Assembly: GCF_901827205.1 (NCBI RefSeq)
Contig: NZ_LR594675.1
Span: forward strand, 2,728,001-2,792,000
Source of the DNA: Variovorax sp. PBS-H4
GTDB taxonomy: Bacteria > Pseudomonadota > Gammaproteobacteria > Burkholderiales > Burkholderiaceae_C
Reading direction: 5' to 3'
DNA: 64,000 bases
Position numbers and translations under genes: made by a program. The notes under the pieces are model-generated. The model saw only the letters and a program-made list of their open reading frames with translations. It was not told the DNA's origin and did no database searches. Every line of letters begins with the position of its first letter. The stretch's first letter is position 1. Of this stretch, positions 1 through 8,358 are shown one piece after another.

Positions 1-1
1 G

Positions 2-1465
2 TTCATCCTGGGCATCGGCCTGATTGCCGCCTACGCCGGTACGCTGAACTACGGCGAGGCCTTCGCCAAGGCGGATGAGCTGGCCAAGCTGGGCTTCCCC
101 GGGACCGACTGGATGCTGATCACCGTGATCTGCATCTGCCTGTTCATCGGCGCCATGGGCAAGAGCGCCCAGTTCCCGCTGCACGTGTGGCTGCCCGACT
201 CGATGGAAGGCCCGACCCCGATCTCGGCCCTGATCCACGCAGCGACCATGGTCACTGCCGGCATTTTCATGGTGGCGCGCATGTCGCCGCTGTTCGAGTT
301 GAGCGATACGGCCCTGTCCTTCGTGCTGGTGATCGGCGCGATCACGGCGCTCTTCATGGGCTTCCTCGGCATCATCCAGAACGACATCAAGCGCGTGGTG
401 GCCTATTCCACGCTCTCGCAGCTGGGCTACATGACGGTCGCGCTGGGCGCCTCGGCGTACTCGGTGGCGGTGTTCCACCTGATGACACACGCCTTCTTCA
501 AGGCGCTGCTGTTCCTGGGCGCTGGGTCGGTGATCATCGGCATGCATCACAACCAGGACATCCGCTGGATGGGCGGCGTGCGCAAGTACATGCCCATCAC
601 CTGGATCACCTCGCTGCTGGGGTCACTGGCGCTGATCGGCACGCCCTTCTTCGCCGGCTTCTACTCCAAGGACAGCATCATCGAAGCGGTGCACGAGAGC
701 CACCTCTGGGGCGCCAGCTTCGCGTACTGGGCAGTGCTCGCGGGCGTGTTCGTGACGGCCTTCTATTCGTTTCGCATGTACTTCCTGGTCTTCCATGGCA
801 AGGAACGCTACGACCTGAATCCGGACGCCCACCACCATGAGCCCGACGCGGAGCCCGACCATGGCCACCACGATGATCACGCCAAGCCGCACGAGTCTCC
901 CTGGGTGGTCTGGCTGCCGTTGGTGCTGCTGGCCATCCCCTCGGTCGTGATCGGCTACATGACGATCGAGCCGATGCTCTACGGCGAGTTCTTCAAGGAT
1001 GCGATCTTCGTCGATGCCGACAAGCATCACGCGATGAAGGAGCTGGCCGAGGCCTTCCACGGTCCGATGGCCATGGCCCTGCATGGGCTGACCGCGCCGC
1101 CGTTCTGGCTCGCGCTGGCCGGCGTGGTGCTGGCCTGGTACATGTATCTCGTCAACCCGGCGCTGCCCGAGGCCATCAAACGCGGCTTCGGCCCGGTCTA
1201 CCGGCTGCTCGAAAACAAGTACTACATGGACTGGATCAACGAGAACCTCATCGCGCGCGGCACGCGCGCGCTGGGCACCGGCCTCTGGAAGGGCGGCGAC
1301 CAGGGGATCATCGACGGGGCCATCGTCGACGGCTCCTGGAAGGCGATCGGCCGCGTTGCGGGCGTCATACGCTGGATGCAGTCCGGCTACATCTATCACT
1401 ACGCTTTCGCGATGCTCCTGGGCATCTTCATCCTCATGACGTATTTCGTCTGGTTCAACAGATAA
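2..1465 (+). CDS. nuoL: NADH-quinone oxidoreductase subunit L (partial, 5' end outside window)
   Basis: This is the membrane antiporter-like subunit at the distal end of respiratory complex I, which couples NADH:quinone electron transfer to proton pumping. The frame is open from base 2, so the N-terminal part lies to the left (family length is about 650-690 aa; about 487 codons are visible). The proton-channel signature GKSAQFPLHVWLPDSMEGPT and the YSTLSQLGYM segment are intact, and the C-terminal lateral helix and last membrane segment are present. A histidine/aspartate-rich loop (near 830-900, HHHEPDAEPDHGHHDDH) precedes the PWVVWLPLVLL segment. nuoM starts 24 bases after the stop. Identity is very secure; only the start is missing. 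Confidence 0.97.
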   Translation, partial: FILGIGLIAAYAGTLNYGEAFAKADELAKLGFPGTDWMLITVICICLFIGAMGKSAQFPLHVWLPDSMEGPTPISALIHAATMVTAGIFMVARMSPLFELSDTALSFVLVIGAITALFMGFLGIIQNDIKRVVAYSTLSQLGYMTVALGASAYSVAVFHLMTHAFFKALLFLGAGSVIIGMHHNQDIRWMGGVRKYMPITWITSLLGSLALIGTPFFAGFYSKDSIIEAVHESHLWGASFAYWAVLAGVFVTAFYSFRMYFLVFHGKERYDLNPDAHHHEPDAEPDHGHHDDHAKPHESPWVVWLPLVLLAIPSVVIGYMTIEPMLYGEFFKDAIFVDADKHHAMKELAEAFHGPMAMALHGLTAPPFWLALAGVVLAWYMYLVNPALPEAIKRGFGPVYRLLENKYYMDWINENLIARGTRALGTGLWKGGDQGIIDGAIVDGSWKAIGRVAGVIRWMQSGYIYHYAFAMLLGIFILMTYFVWFNR

Positions 1466-1489
1466 GCGCGCTGCTGGAGAAAAACAAAA

Positions 1490-2968
1490 ATGGGTCTGTT
1501 GAGCCTTGCCATCTGGGTGCCGATCTTGTTTGGCGCCGTACTGCTTGCCATCGGTCGTGAGCAGCACGCGAGCATCGTCCGCTGGATTGCGCTGGTCGGT
1601 TCGATCGTCAGCTTCCTGGCCACCGTGCCGCTCTACACGCGCTTCCAGAACGACACCGCTGCGATGCAGTTCGTCGAGAAGAGCGGCTGGATCGAGCGCT
1701 TCAATGTCAACTACCACGTCGGCCTCGACGGGCTGTCGCTGTGGCTGGTGCTGCTGACGGCCTTCATCACCGTCATCGTGGTGATCTCGGCGTGGGAAGT
1801 GATCACCGAGCGCGTCAATCAGTACATGGGTGCGTTCCTGATCCTTTCGGGGCTCATGATCGGCACCTTCTCGGCGCTCGACGGCGTGCTGTTCTACGTC
1901 TTCTTCGAGGCGACGCTGATTCCCATGTACCTGATCATCGGTATCTGGGGTGGCCCGAAGAAGATCTACGCCGCATTCAAGTTCTTCATCTACACGTTGC
2001 TCGGCTCGCTCCTGACGCTGGTCGCGCTGATCTATCTGTACAACCGGTCGGGCGGCAGCTTCGACATCCTGAGCTGGCACAAGCTGCCGCTGACCGCCAG
2101 GGAGCAGACCTTTCTGTTCTTCGCCTTCTTCGCGGCCTTCGCGGTCAAGGTGCCGATGTGGCCGGTCCACACCTGGTTGCCCGACGTGCACGTCGAGGCG
2201 CCCACCGGAGGGTCGGCGGTTCTGGCAGCGATCATGCTGAAGCTGGGCGCCTACGGCTTCCTGCGCTTCTCGCTGCCGATCGCGCCCGACGCTGCGCACG
2301 AATGGGCCTGGCTCATGATCGCGCTGTCGCTGATCGCGGTGATCTACGTCGGTCTCGTGGCGCTGGTCCAGCAGGACATGAAGAAGCTGGTCGCCTACTC
2401 GTCTGTGGCACACATGGGCTTCGTCACGCTTGGCTTCTTCATCTTCAACGAGATCGGGATCTCGGGCGGTATCGTCCAGATGATTGCGCACGGCTTCGTC
2501 TCCGGCGCCATGTTCCTGTGCATCGGCGTGCTGTACGACCGCGTGCATTCGCGCCAGATCGCCGACTACGGCGGCGTGGTCAACACCATGCCCAAGTTCG
2601 CGGCTTTTGCCTTGCTGTTCGCGATGGCCAACTGCGGCCTGCCCGCCACTGCCGGCTTCGTCGGCGAATGGATGGTGATCATCGGCGCGGTCAAGGCCAA
2701 CTTCTGGCTGGGCCTGGGCGCTGCGACGGCGCTGATTTTCGGTGCGGCCTACACGCTGTGGATGTACAAGCGCGTGTACCTGGGCCCGGTGGGCAACGAT
2801 CACGTCAAGGAACTCGGTGACATCAACGCCCGCGAGTTCCTCATGCTGGCGTTGCTCGCGATCGCGGTGCTGTGGATGGGCCTTTATCCCAAGCCCTTCA
2901 CCGATGCGACCAGCGCCTCCGTGAGCGAGCTGCTGCGCCACGTGCAGACGTCCAAGATTCCAGGCTGA
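1490..2968 (+). CDS. nuoM: NADH-quinone oxidoreductase subunit M
   Basis: This ND4-type antiporter-like membrane subunit of complex I is 492 aa, a normal length. The functional glutamate segment FFEATLIPMYLIIGIWG, the lysine-containing helix FAVKVPMWPVHTWLPDVH and the later VAYSSVAHMGF helix are all present, so the proton-translocating residues are kept. Hydrophobic segments cover nearly the whole protein. The ATG follows an A-rich leader (gagaaaaacaaaa) 24 bases after nuoL, and nuoN follows after 23 bases, as expected in one nuo transcript. Nothing odd was seen. Confidence 0.98.
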   Translation: MGLLSLAIWVPILFGAVLLAIGREQHASIVRWIALVGSIVSFLATVPLYTRFQNDTAAMQFVEKSGWIERFNVNYHVGLDGLSLWLVLLTAFITVIVVISAWEVITERVNQYMGAFLILSGLMIGTFSALDGVLFYVFFEATLIPMYLIIGIWGGPKKIYAAFKFFIYTLLGSLLTLVALIYLYNRSGGSFDILSWHKLPLTAREQTFLFFAFFAAFAVKVPMWPVHTWLPDVHVEAPTGGSAVLAAIMLKLGAYGFLRFSLPIAPDAAHEWAWLMIALSLIAVIYVGLVALVQQDMKKLVAYSSVAHMGFVTLGFFIFNEIGISGGIVQMIAHGFVSGAMFLCIGVLYDRVHSRQIADYGGVVNTMPKFAAFALLFAMANCGLPATAGFVGEWMVIIGAVKANFWLGLGAATALIFGAAYTLWMYKRVYLGPVGNDHVKELGDINAREFLMLALLAIAVLWMGLYPKPFTDATSASVSELLRHVQTSKIPG

Positions 2969-2991
2969 GTAGCCGGCCCTGAGAGAACGAG

Positions 2992-4479
2992 ATGATTGAC
3001 AAACTCAGCTGGATGACGATCTACCCCGAGCTGGTGCTGCTGGTCATGACCTGCATCATCGCGCTGGTGGATCTGTCCACGACCGACACCCACCGCACGC
3101 GCACCTATGTGCTGACACTGCTGACGCTGGCCGTGGTGGCCGTCCTCACCGGCATGCAGGCCACCGATCTCGACAGCCACTACGGCTTCGGCGGCATGGT
3201 CGTGAGCGACCCCATGGGCAACTGGCTCAAGTGTTTTTCCGCGCTGGCCCTGATGGTCACGCTGGTCTACGGCCGCCCCTATGCGGCCGATCGCGGCATG
3301 CTGCGCGGCGGCGAGCTCTTCACCATGAGCATGTTCTCGCTGCTGGGCATCTTCGTGATGATCTCGGGCGGCAACTTCCTGGTGATCTACCTCGGCCTGG
3401 AACTGCTCACGCTGTCGAGCTACGCGCTGGTCGCCTTGCGGCGCGACAACGCGGTGGCCAGCGAGGCCGCGATGAAGTATTTCGTCCTTGGCGCCATGGC
3501 CAGCGGCTTCCTGCTTTACGGGCTGTCGATGATGTACGGTGCCACCGGCTCGCTGGACACCACCGAGGTCTTCAAGGCCATCGCCAGCCGCAAGGTCAAC
3601 CACCAGGTGCTGGTTTTCGGGCTGGTGTTCATCGTGGCCGGCCTGGCCTTCAAGGTCGGCGCGGCGCCGTTCCACATGTGGGTGCCTGACGTCTACCAGG
3701 GCGCACCGACCGCCGTCACACTGATGATCGGCGCGGCGCCTGAGCTCGCGGCTTTCGCCATCATCATCCGCTTGCTGGTGGAAGGCCTGCTGCCGCTGGC
3801 AATCGACTGGCAGCAGATGCTTGCGCTGCTTGCCATTGCCTCGCTGCTGGTGGGCAATCTGGCGGCCATCGCCCAGACCAATCTCAAGCGCATGCTGGCC
3901 TACTCGACCATCTCGCAGATGGGCTTCATGCTCTTGGGCATGGTCGCAGGCGTGATCGACAACAGCACCTACAACGCCCAGTTCGCCTACAGCGCCGCGA
4001 TGTTCTACATCGTGACCTACGTGCTGACCACGCTGGCCAGCTTCGGCATCATCCTGCTGCTGGCGCGCGAGGGCTTCGAGAGCGAGGAGATCACCGATCT
4101 TGCCGGCCTCAACCAGCGCAGTCCGCTCTATGCCGGCGTGATGGCCATCGCCATGTTCTCGCTGGCGGGGCTCCCGCCGCTGGTCGGCTTCTATGCCAAG
4201 CTGGCAGTGCTCCAGGCACTGATCGCATCGGGGCAGGGCCTCTACATTGCGCTCGCCGTGTTCGCGGTCGTGATGTCCCTGATCGGCGCCTTCTACTACA
4301 TCCGCGTGGTCAAGGTCATGTACTTCGACGCTCCCGTGACGGCGAGCACGGTCTCGGCGCCGCGCGACGTGCGTACCGTGCTGGCGCTCAACGGTGCGCT
4401 GATCCTCGTCCTGGGCATCGTGCCCGGCGGCCTGATGGCCCTGTGCGCCAAGGCCATCGTTGCCACGCTGGCCGGCTGA
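2992..4479 (+). CDS. nuoN: NADH-quinone oxidoreductase subunit N
   Basis: This ND2-type antiporter-like subunit is normally the last gene of the nuo operon. It is 495 aa. The conserved glutamate segment LELLTLSSYALVALRRD and the lysine helix FKVGAAPFHMWVPDVYQGAP are visible, followed by the AYSTISQMGFMLLGM helix. A purine-rich ribosome binding site (gagagaacgag) precedes the ATG. A small DUF2818 gene begins five bases after the stop, suggesting it is carried on the nuo mRNA. Confidence 0.98.
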   Translation: MIDKLSWMTIYPELVLLVMTCIIALVDLSTTDTHRTRTYVLTLLTLAVVAVLTGMQATDLDSHYGFGGMVVSDPMGNWLKCFSALALMVTLVYGRPYAADRGMLRGGELFTMSMFSLLGIFVMISGGNFLVIYLGLELLTLSSYALVALRRDNAVASEAAMKYFVLGAMASGFLLYGLSMMYGATGSLDTTEVFKAIASRKVNHQVLVFGLVFIVAGLAFKVGAAPFHMWVPDVYQGAPTAVTLMIGAAPELAAFAIIIRLLVEGLLPLAIDWQQMLALLAIASLLVGNLAAIAQTNLKRMLAYSTISQMGFMLLGMVAGVIDNSTYNAQFAYSAAMFYIVTYVLTTLASFGIILLLAREGFESEEITDLAGLNQRSPLYAGVMAIAMFSLAGLPPLVGFYAKLAVLQALIASGQGLYIALAVFAVVMSLIGAFYYIRVVKVMYFDAPVTASTVSAPRDVRTVLALNGALILVLGIVPGGLMALCAKAIVATLAG

Positions 4480-4484
4480 GGTCC

Positions 4485-4790
4485 GTGTCGCAGGGTGCCT
4501 CGGCCTGGGTTGTGTTGCTGGTCGCGCTTCTGGCGGCCAACCTGCCTTTCCTGAACGAGCGCTTGCTGGGCATCGTGCCGCTCGCGGCGCACGCCAAGTC
4601 GCTGGGCTTGCGGCTGGGTGAGTTGGTGATCCTCTATTTCGCCGCCGGCGGCATCGGGCTCCTGTTCGAGCGGCGTGCCGGCCAGATTGCGCCGCAAGGC
4701 TGGGAGTTCTACGCGGTCACGGCGGCGCTGTTCGTCGTGCTCGCCTTTCCCGGCTTTACCTGGCGCTACCTCCTCAAGCATCGGAAATGA
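4485..4790 (+). CDS. DUF2818 family small membrane protein
   Basis: A 101-aa protein with two or three hydrophobic segments (VVLLVALLAANLPFLNERLL; the LVILYFAAGGIGLLFERRAG region; AALFVVLAFPGFTWRYL). It matches my recollection of the DUF2818 family found directly after nuoN in Burkholderiales; its function is unknown. The chosen start is GTG at 4485, five bases after the nuoN stop, because homologues start at about this point and an upstream in-frame ATG at 4443 lies inside nuoN. Position suggests a link with complex I assembly or stability, but that is inference only. Confidence 0.82.
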   Translation: MSQGASAWVVLLVALLAANLPFLNERLLGIVPLAAHAKSLGLRLGELVILYFAAGGIGLLFERRAGQIAPQGWEFYAVTAALFVVLAFPGFTWRYLLKHRK

Positions 4791-4791
4791 A

Positions 4792-5382
4792 ATGGACGAC
4801 GCGCATCTGAAAGAAGAGGGCACTGCCAGCGAGCAACTCTTCAAGGGCAACTTCCTGCATGCCAAGCGCGACACCGTGCGCCTGCCCGACGGCAAGAGCG
4901 CGACCCGCGAGTACATCGTCCATCCCGGCGCGGTGGTGGTGGTGCCGCTGCTCGACGACGGGCGCGTGGCAATGGTGCGCCAGTACCGCTACCCGATCCA
5001 TCGGGTGATGACCGAGTTTCCGGCCGGCAAGCTCGATCCCGGCGAGGATCCCTTGTTCTGCGGCCAGCGCGAGCTGGAGGAGGAAACCGGCTACACGGCA
5101 CGCGAGTGGGCCCATGCCGGCGCCATGCACCTGGCGGTGGCCTATTCGACGGAGATCATCCATATCTACTTCGCGCGCGGCCTCACCGTGGGCAGCCAGC
5201 GGCTCGATCACGAGGAATTCGTCGAGGCCACCACCGCCACGCCAGCGCAACTGCTGGACTGGTGCCGCGACGGCACCGTGTCCGATGCCAAAACCCTGAC
5301 CTGCGCGCTGTGGCTGCAGAACGTCCTGTCGGGCGCGTGGGTGCTCGACTGGCAGAGCGCCGCTTCGCCGGCTGGCGGCTGA
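4792..5382 (+). CDS. NUDIX hydrolase, ADP-ribose pyrophosphatase-like
   Basis: A 196-aa cytoplasmic NUDIX protein. The box is perfect: residues 79-101 follow G-x5-E-x7-REL-x-EE-x-G-Y (G79, E85, R93, E94, E97, E98, G100), the Mg-binding catalytic helix. The upstream PGAVVVVPLLDDGRVAMVRQ strand-turn-strand is typical of ADP-ribose pyrophosphatases (NudF type), which split ADP-ribose into AMP and ribose 5-phosphate. ATG 4792 is chosen because it lies one base after the DUF2818 stop; the in-frame ATG at 4675 is inside that gene. It probably belongs to the nuo transcript tail. Substrate is family-level inference. Confidence 0.9.
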   Translation: MDDAHLKEEGTASEQLFKGNFLHAKRDTVRLPDGKSATREYIVHPGAVVVVPLLDDGRVAMVRQYRYPIHRVMTEFPAGKLDPGEDPLFCGQRELEEETGYTAREWAHAGAMHLAVAYSTEIIHIYFARGLTVGSQRLDHEEFVEATTATPAQLLDWCRDGTVSDAKTLTCALWLQNVLSGAWVLDWQSAASPAGG

Positions 5383-5393
5383 TAATCCGCCCA

Positions 5394-5837
5394 ATGAAGG
5401 TCCTCAATCTCCAATGCGCGCACGGCCACGGCTTCGAGGGCTGGTTTGCGTCCAACGACGACTTCGATACGCAGCTCGCCAGCGGACTCGTGTCGTGCCC
5501 GATGTGCGGCGACACTGCCATCGTCAAGCTGCTCACCGCCCCGCGCCTGAACCTCGGCAGCCCCAAGCCGCCCGCCGAGGCTGCACCGGTACCCGTTGCG
5601 GCCCAGAACGACTCGCCCGAGGCACGCTTGATGCGCGCGGTGCGCGAAGTCATCGCCAAGACCGAAGACGTCGGCGACCGCTTTGCCGCCGAGGCGCGCA
5701 AGATGCATTACGGCGAGGCCGAGGAGCGCGGCATCCGCGGCCAGGCCACGCGCGAGGAGGCCCGCGACCTGATCGAGGAGGGCATTTCCGTCTTCTCGCT
5801 GCCGCTGCCGCCTGCGCTCAAGGAAACCCTTCAGTAG
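5394..5837 (+). CDS. DUF1178 family protein with zinc-ribbon-like N-terminus
   Basis: A 147-aa protein. The N-terminus MKVLNLQCAHGHGFEGWFAS with C8 and the later CPMCG pair (C35, C38) looks like a small metal-binding ribbon. A proline/alanine-rich linker follows, then a helical C-terminal half containing MHYGEAEERGIRGQ, which I associate with DUF1178. Function is unknown. ATG 5394 lies 11 bases after the NUDIX stop. It is the last co-directional gene of the nuo tail; the next gene is convergent after about 110 bases with no strong terminator. Confidence 0.85.
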   Translation: MKVLNLQCAHGHGFEGWFASNDDFDTQLASGLVSCPMCGDTAIVKLLTAPRLNLGSPKPPAEAAPVPVAAQNDSPEARLMRAVREVIAKTEDVGDRFAAEARKMHYGEAEERGIRGQATREEARDLIEEGISVFSLPLPPALKETLQ

Positions 5838-5946
5838 GCGTTGCGAGCGGCCGGATCGCCAGCTTGGTTTCGACCAGGGCGGCCCGCAGTGCCTCGGGCC
5901 AGGCCTGGTGCAGGCGGCAGGTTGCGTTCCGGGCCGACGACGTGGA

Positions 5947-7731
5947 CTACGTGCTGAACTGCAGCGCGGCCAAGCGCGCGTAGACCCCGTTCTGCGCCAC
6001 CAGCGCGGCATGCGTTCCCTGTTCCACGATCCCGCCGTGGTCGAGCACGATGATGCGGTCGGCCCTCTGGACTGTGGCCAGCCGGTGCGCAATGACCAGC
6101 GTGGTGCGGCCGGCCATGGCCGATTCCAGCGCCGCCTGCACCATGCGCTCGCTTTCGGCATCGAGCGCGCTGGTCGCCTCGTCGAGCAGCAGCAGCGGCG
6201 GGTTCTTCAAGATGGCGCGCGCAATGGCGATGCGCTGGCGCTGGCCGCCCGACAGGCGGACGCCGCGCTCCCCGAGAAACGTGTCGTAGCCCTCCGGCAG
6301 GGCCCGCAAGAAGCCGTCCGCGAAGGCCGCGCGGGCGGCGTCATGCACCTCCTCGGCGCTGGCCTCGGGCCGGCCATAGCGGATGTTCTCGAAGGCGCTG
6401 GCGGAGAAGATCACTGCATCCTGCGGCACCAGGCCGATGCGGGTTCGAAGGGCGTCGAGCGCCAGGTCCGCGAGCGGGGCGCCGTCGAGCAAAATGCGGC
6501 CCGCTTGCGGGTCGTAATAGCGCAGGAGCAATTGGAACACTGTGCTCTTGCCTGCGCCGCTCGAACCTACCAGCGCCACCGTTTCGCCCGGCGCGACGTC
6601 CAGGCTGAAATCGCGCAATGCCGGCGTGCCGGGCCGCGACGGATAGTGGAAAGTCACCCGCTCGATGCGCACGGCGCTTCCGGCCGCCGGAACCGTTGCC
6701 TGCACGGGGCGGACCGGAGACGCGATCGCCGGTTCGGCGTGCAGCAGTTCCATCAGCCGCTCGGTGGCGCCAGCGGCGCGCAGCAGGTCGCCGTACACCT
6801 CGCCCAGCACCGCGGCGGCACTCGCCAGGATGATCACGTAGACGACGGTCTGCCCTAGGTGACCGGCAGTGATGTCGCCCCGCAGAACCGCTTGCGTCCC
6901 CTGGTACAGGCCCCACAGCAACGCCGCCGACGTGGCGATGATGATGAACGCGACGAGCACCGACCGGGCCTTGGTGCGGCGCACGGCAGTGCGGAAGGCG
7001 TTGTCGGTCGACACGTCGAAGCGCGCCGCCTCGCGCGACTCGGCCGTGTAGCTCTGCACCACCGGAATGGCATTCAGCACCTCGGCCGCGATGGCGCTCG
7101 AATCAGCCACCCGGTCCTGGCTGGCACGCGAGAGCCGGCGCACCCGGCGGCCAAACCACATGCTGGGCAGCACCACCAGGACCAGGATCCCCAGCACCTG
7201 CACCATGACGTAAGGGTTGGTCCATATCAGCATCGCAAGCGCGCCGGCGCCCATCACCGCGTTGCGCAGTCCCATGCTGAGCGAGGAACCGACGACGGTC
7301 TGCACCAGGGTCGTGTCGGCGGTCAGGCGCGACAGCACCTCGCCCGTCTGCGTCGTTTCGAAAAAGACCGGGCTCTGGCGCAGCACGTGAGCGTAGACCG
7401 CGTTGCGCAGGTCGGCGGTCACCCGCTCGCCGAGCCAGCTGACCGTATAGAAACGCGCCGCGGAGAAAACGCCGAGCGCCACGGCGACCCCGAAGAGGGC
7501 CAGGAAATGGTCATGCAGCGCCATGGTCTGGGCGCCTCGGTCGGCGCCCACCAGCCCGCCGTCGATCAGGCCGCGCAGGGCCACCGGGAACACGAGCGTC
7601 GTCACGGCTGCCATGACCAGGAATACCGCCGCCAGGGTGATCTGGACACGATACGGACGAAGGAAGGGCGACAGGCCGGAAAGCGATTTGGGCGCGCCCT
7701 TGGCATCAGGCGGCGAGGCAGGAGAAACCAT
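5947..7731 (-). CDS. ABC exporter, fused permease/ATPase (MsbA-like, ABCB type)
   Basis: A 594-aa half-transporter with six membrane segments in residues 25-320 and one nucleotide-binding domain. Walker A is GSSGAGKST (389-397), the signature LSGGQRQR and Walker B LLLLDEATSALD are canonical, and the H-loop IAHRL is present, so it should be an active exporter working as a homodimer. Its substrate cannot be named: the family includes lipid A flippases and multidrug pumps. It is convergent with the DUF1178 gene and divergent from the MarR gene, with 78 bases between the two starts, so the MarR protein could also affect it. Confidence 0.93.
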   Translation of the reverse strand: MVSPASPPDAKGAPKSLSGLSPFLRPYRVQITLAAVFLVMAAVTTLVFPVALRGLIDGGLVGADRGAQTMALHDHFLALFGVAVALGVFSAARFYTVSWLGERVTADLRNAVYAHVLRQSPVFFETTQTGEVLSRLTADTTLVQTVVGSSLSMGLRNAVMGAGALAMLIWTNPYVMVQVLGILVLVVLPSMWFGRRVRRLSRASQDRVADSSAIAAEVLNAIPVVQSYTAESREAARFDVSTDNAFRTAVRRTKARSVLVAFIIIATSAALLWGLYQGTQAVLRGDITAGHLGQTVVYVIILASAAAVLGEVYGDLLRAAGATERLMELLHAEPAIASPVRPVQATVPAAGSAVRIERVTFHYPSRPGTPALRDFSLDVAPGETVALVGSSGAGKSTVFQLLLRYYDPQAGRILLDGAPLADLALDALRTRIGLVPQDAVIFSASAFENIRYGRPEASAEEVHDAARAAFADGFLRALPEGYDTFLGERGVRLSGGQRQRIAIARAILKNPPLLLLDEATSALDAESERMVQAALESAMAGRTTLVIAHRLATVQRADRIIVLDHGGIVEQGTHAALVAQNGVYARLAALQFST

Positions 7732-7773
7732 AGGGCGGCATTCTACTCAACGCTTGCCGTCACAAAGGTCGCC

Positions 7774-7802
7774 TTGACAATTACTGTCGCGGCAACTAAT
7801 AT
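7774..7802 (+). promoter_or_regulatory. Strong sigma70 promoter of the MarR-efflux operon, with candidate operator
   Basis: TTGACA (7774-7779), a 17-base spacer and TAATAT (7797-7802): six of six at -35 and five of six at -10, with ideal spacing. The spacer holds an imperfect inverted repeat (ATTAcT at 7780-7785 facing AcTAAT at 7795-7800), placed where a MarR dimer could block polymerase. The predicted start site (about 7808-7810) falls on the ATG at 7810. Confidence 0.75.
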
Positions 7803-7809
7803 TGGGCCC

Positions 7810-8358
7810 ATGCCTGCTTCCACTAGCCCAGCCGCTGCCACCCCGCCGCCCGATCAAGCGAGCGCAGCAGCCGGGTTCTACAAGCCCGATTCGTACAACG
7901 CCGAAGAGAGCGTCGGCCACATGATGCGTCGCATCACCACGATGCTGGCGCAGGCGGTGGCCAGCCAGATGTCGGAGCCGAGCGGCCCGACCTTCCCGCA
8001 ATGGGCGCCGCTGTTCAAGCTGCACCTGGGCCACGCGACCACCGTGGCCGAACTCGCACGCGAATGCCAGCTCGACACCGGCGCCATGACCCGCCTGCTC
8101 GACCGCCTCGAGGCCAAGGGCCTGTGCCGGCGCGTGCGCTCGGTTTCCGATCGCCGCGTGGTCAATATCGAGTTGACGGAGGAGGGGCGCGAAGCCGCTC
8201 GCCAGGTGCCCCACGTGCTGTGCAGTGTGCAGAACGAACTCCTCACCGGCTTCAGCTCCGAGGAATGGACGCAGCTCAAGCGCTATCTGCGCCGCCTCCT
8301 GGACAACGCCCAGGCCATCGCGGCCCGTGGAGAAAAGAATGATCCCGCTTCTTCCTGA
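7810..8358 (+). CDS. MarR family transcriptional regulator
   Basis: A 182-aa winged-helix regulator. Core: TVAELARECQLDTGAMTRLL (recognition region), then LEAKGLCRRVRSVSDRRVV, the typical MarR wing with its DRR motif. The N-terminal 25 residues are rich in Pro, Ala and Ser and probably disordered. ATG 7810 is the first in-frame start after a strong promoter and would give a nearly leaderless mRNA; a later start near MMRRITTM (7921) is possible but would trim the family N-terminal helix. It overlaps the next gene by 20 bases, so it is the first gene of the efflux operon and its probable autorepressor. Confidence 0.93.
   Translation: MPASTSPAAATPPPDQASAAAGFYKPDSYNAEESVGHMMRRITTMLAQAVASQMSEPSGPTFPQWAPLFKLHLGHATTVAELARECQLDTGAMTRLLDRLEAKGLCRRVRSVSDRRVVNIELTEEGREAARQVPHVLCSVQNELLTGFSSEEWTQLKRYLRRLLDNAQAIAARGEKNDPASS

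Noticed and set aside
623..2941. A 772-codon open frame on the minus strand across nuoL and nuoM
   Set aside because: It is rich in His, Gln, Arg and Asp, has no recognisable domain and lies opposite secure complex I genes; it is a GC-bias shadow. The same holds for other long opposite-strand frames, for example at 12837-14777, 27898-30528, 30279-32501 and 52363-54978.
5838..5946. Protein-like reading in frame beyond the stop of the ABC exporter, suggesting a readthrough or broken C-terminus
   Set aside because: The exporter already ends at the usual place after its H-loop and C-terminal helix; the extra codons match nothing I recognise and run straight into the convergent gene.
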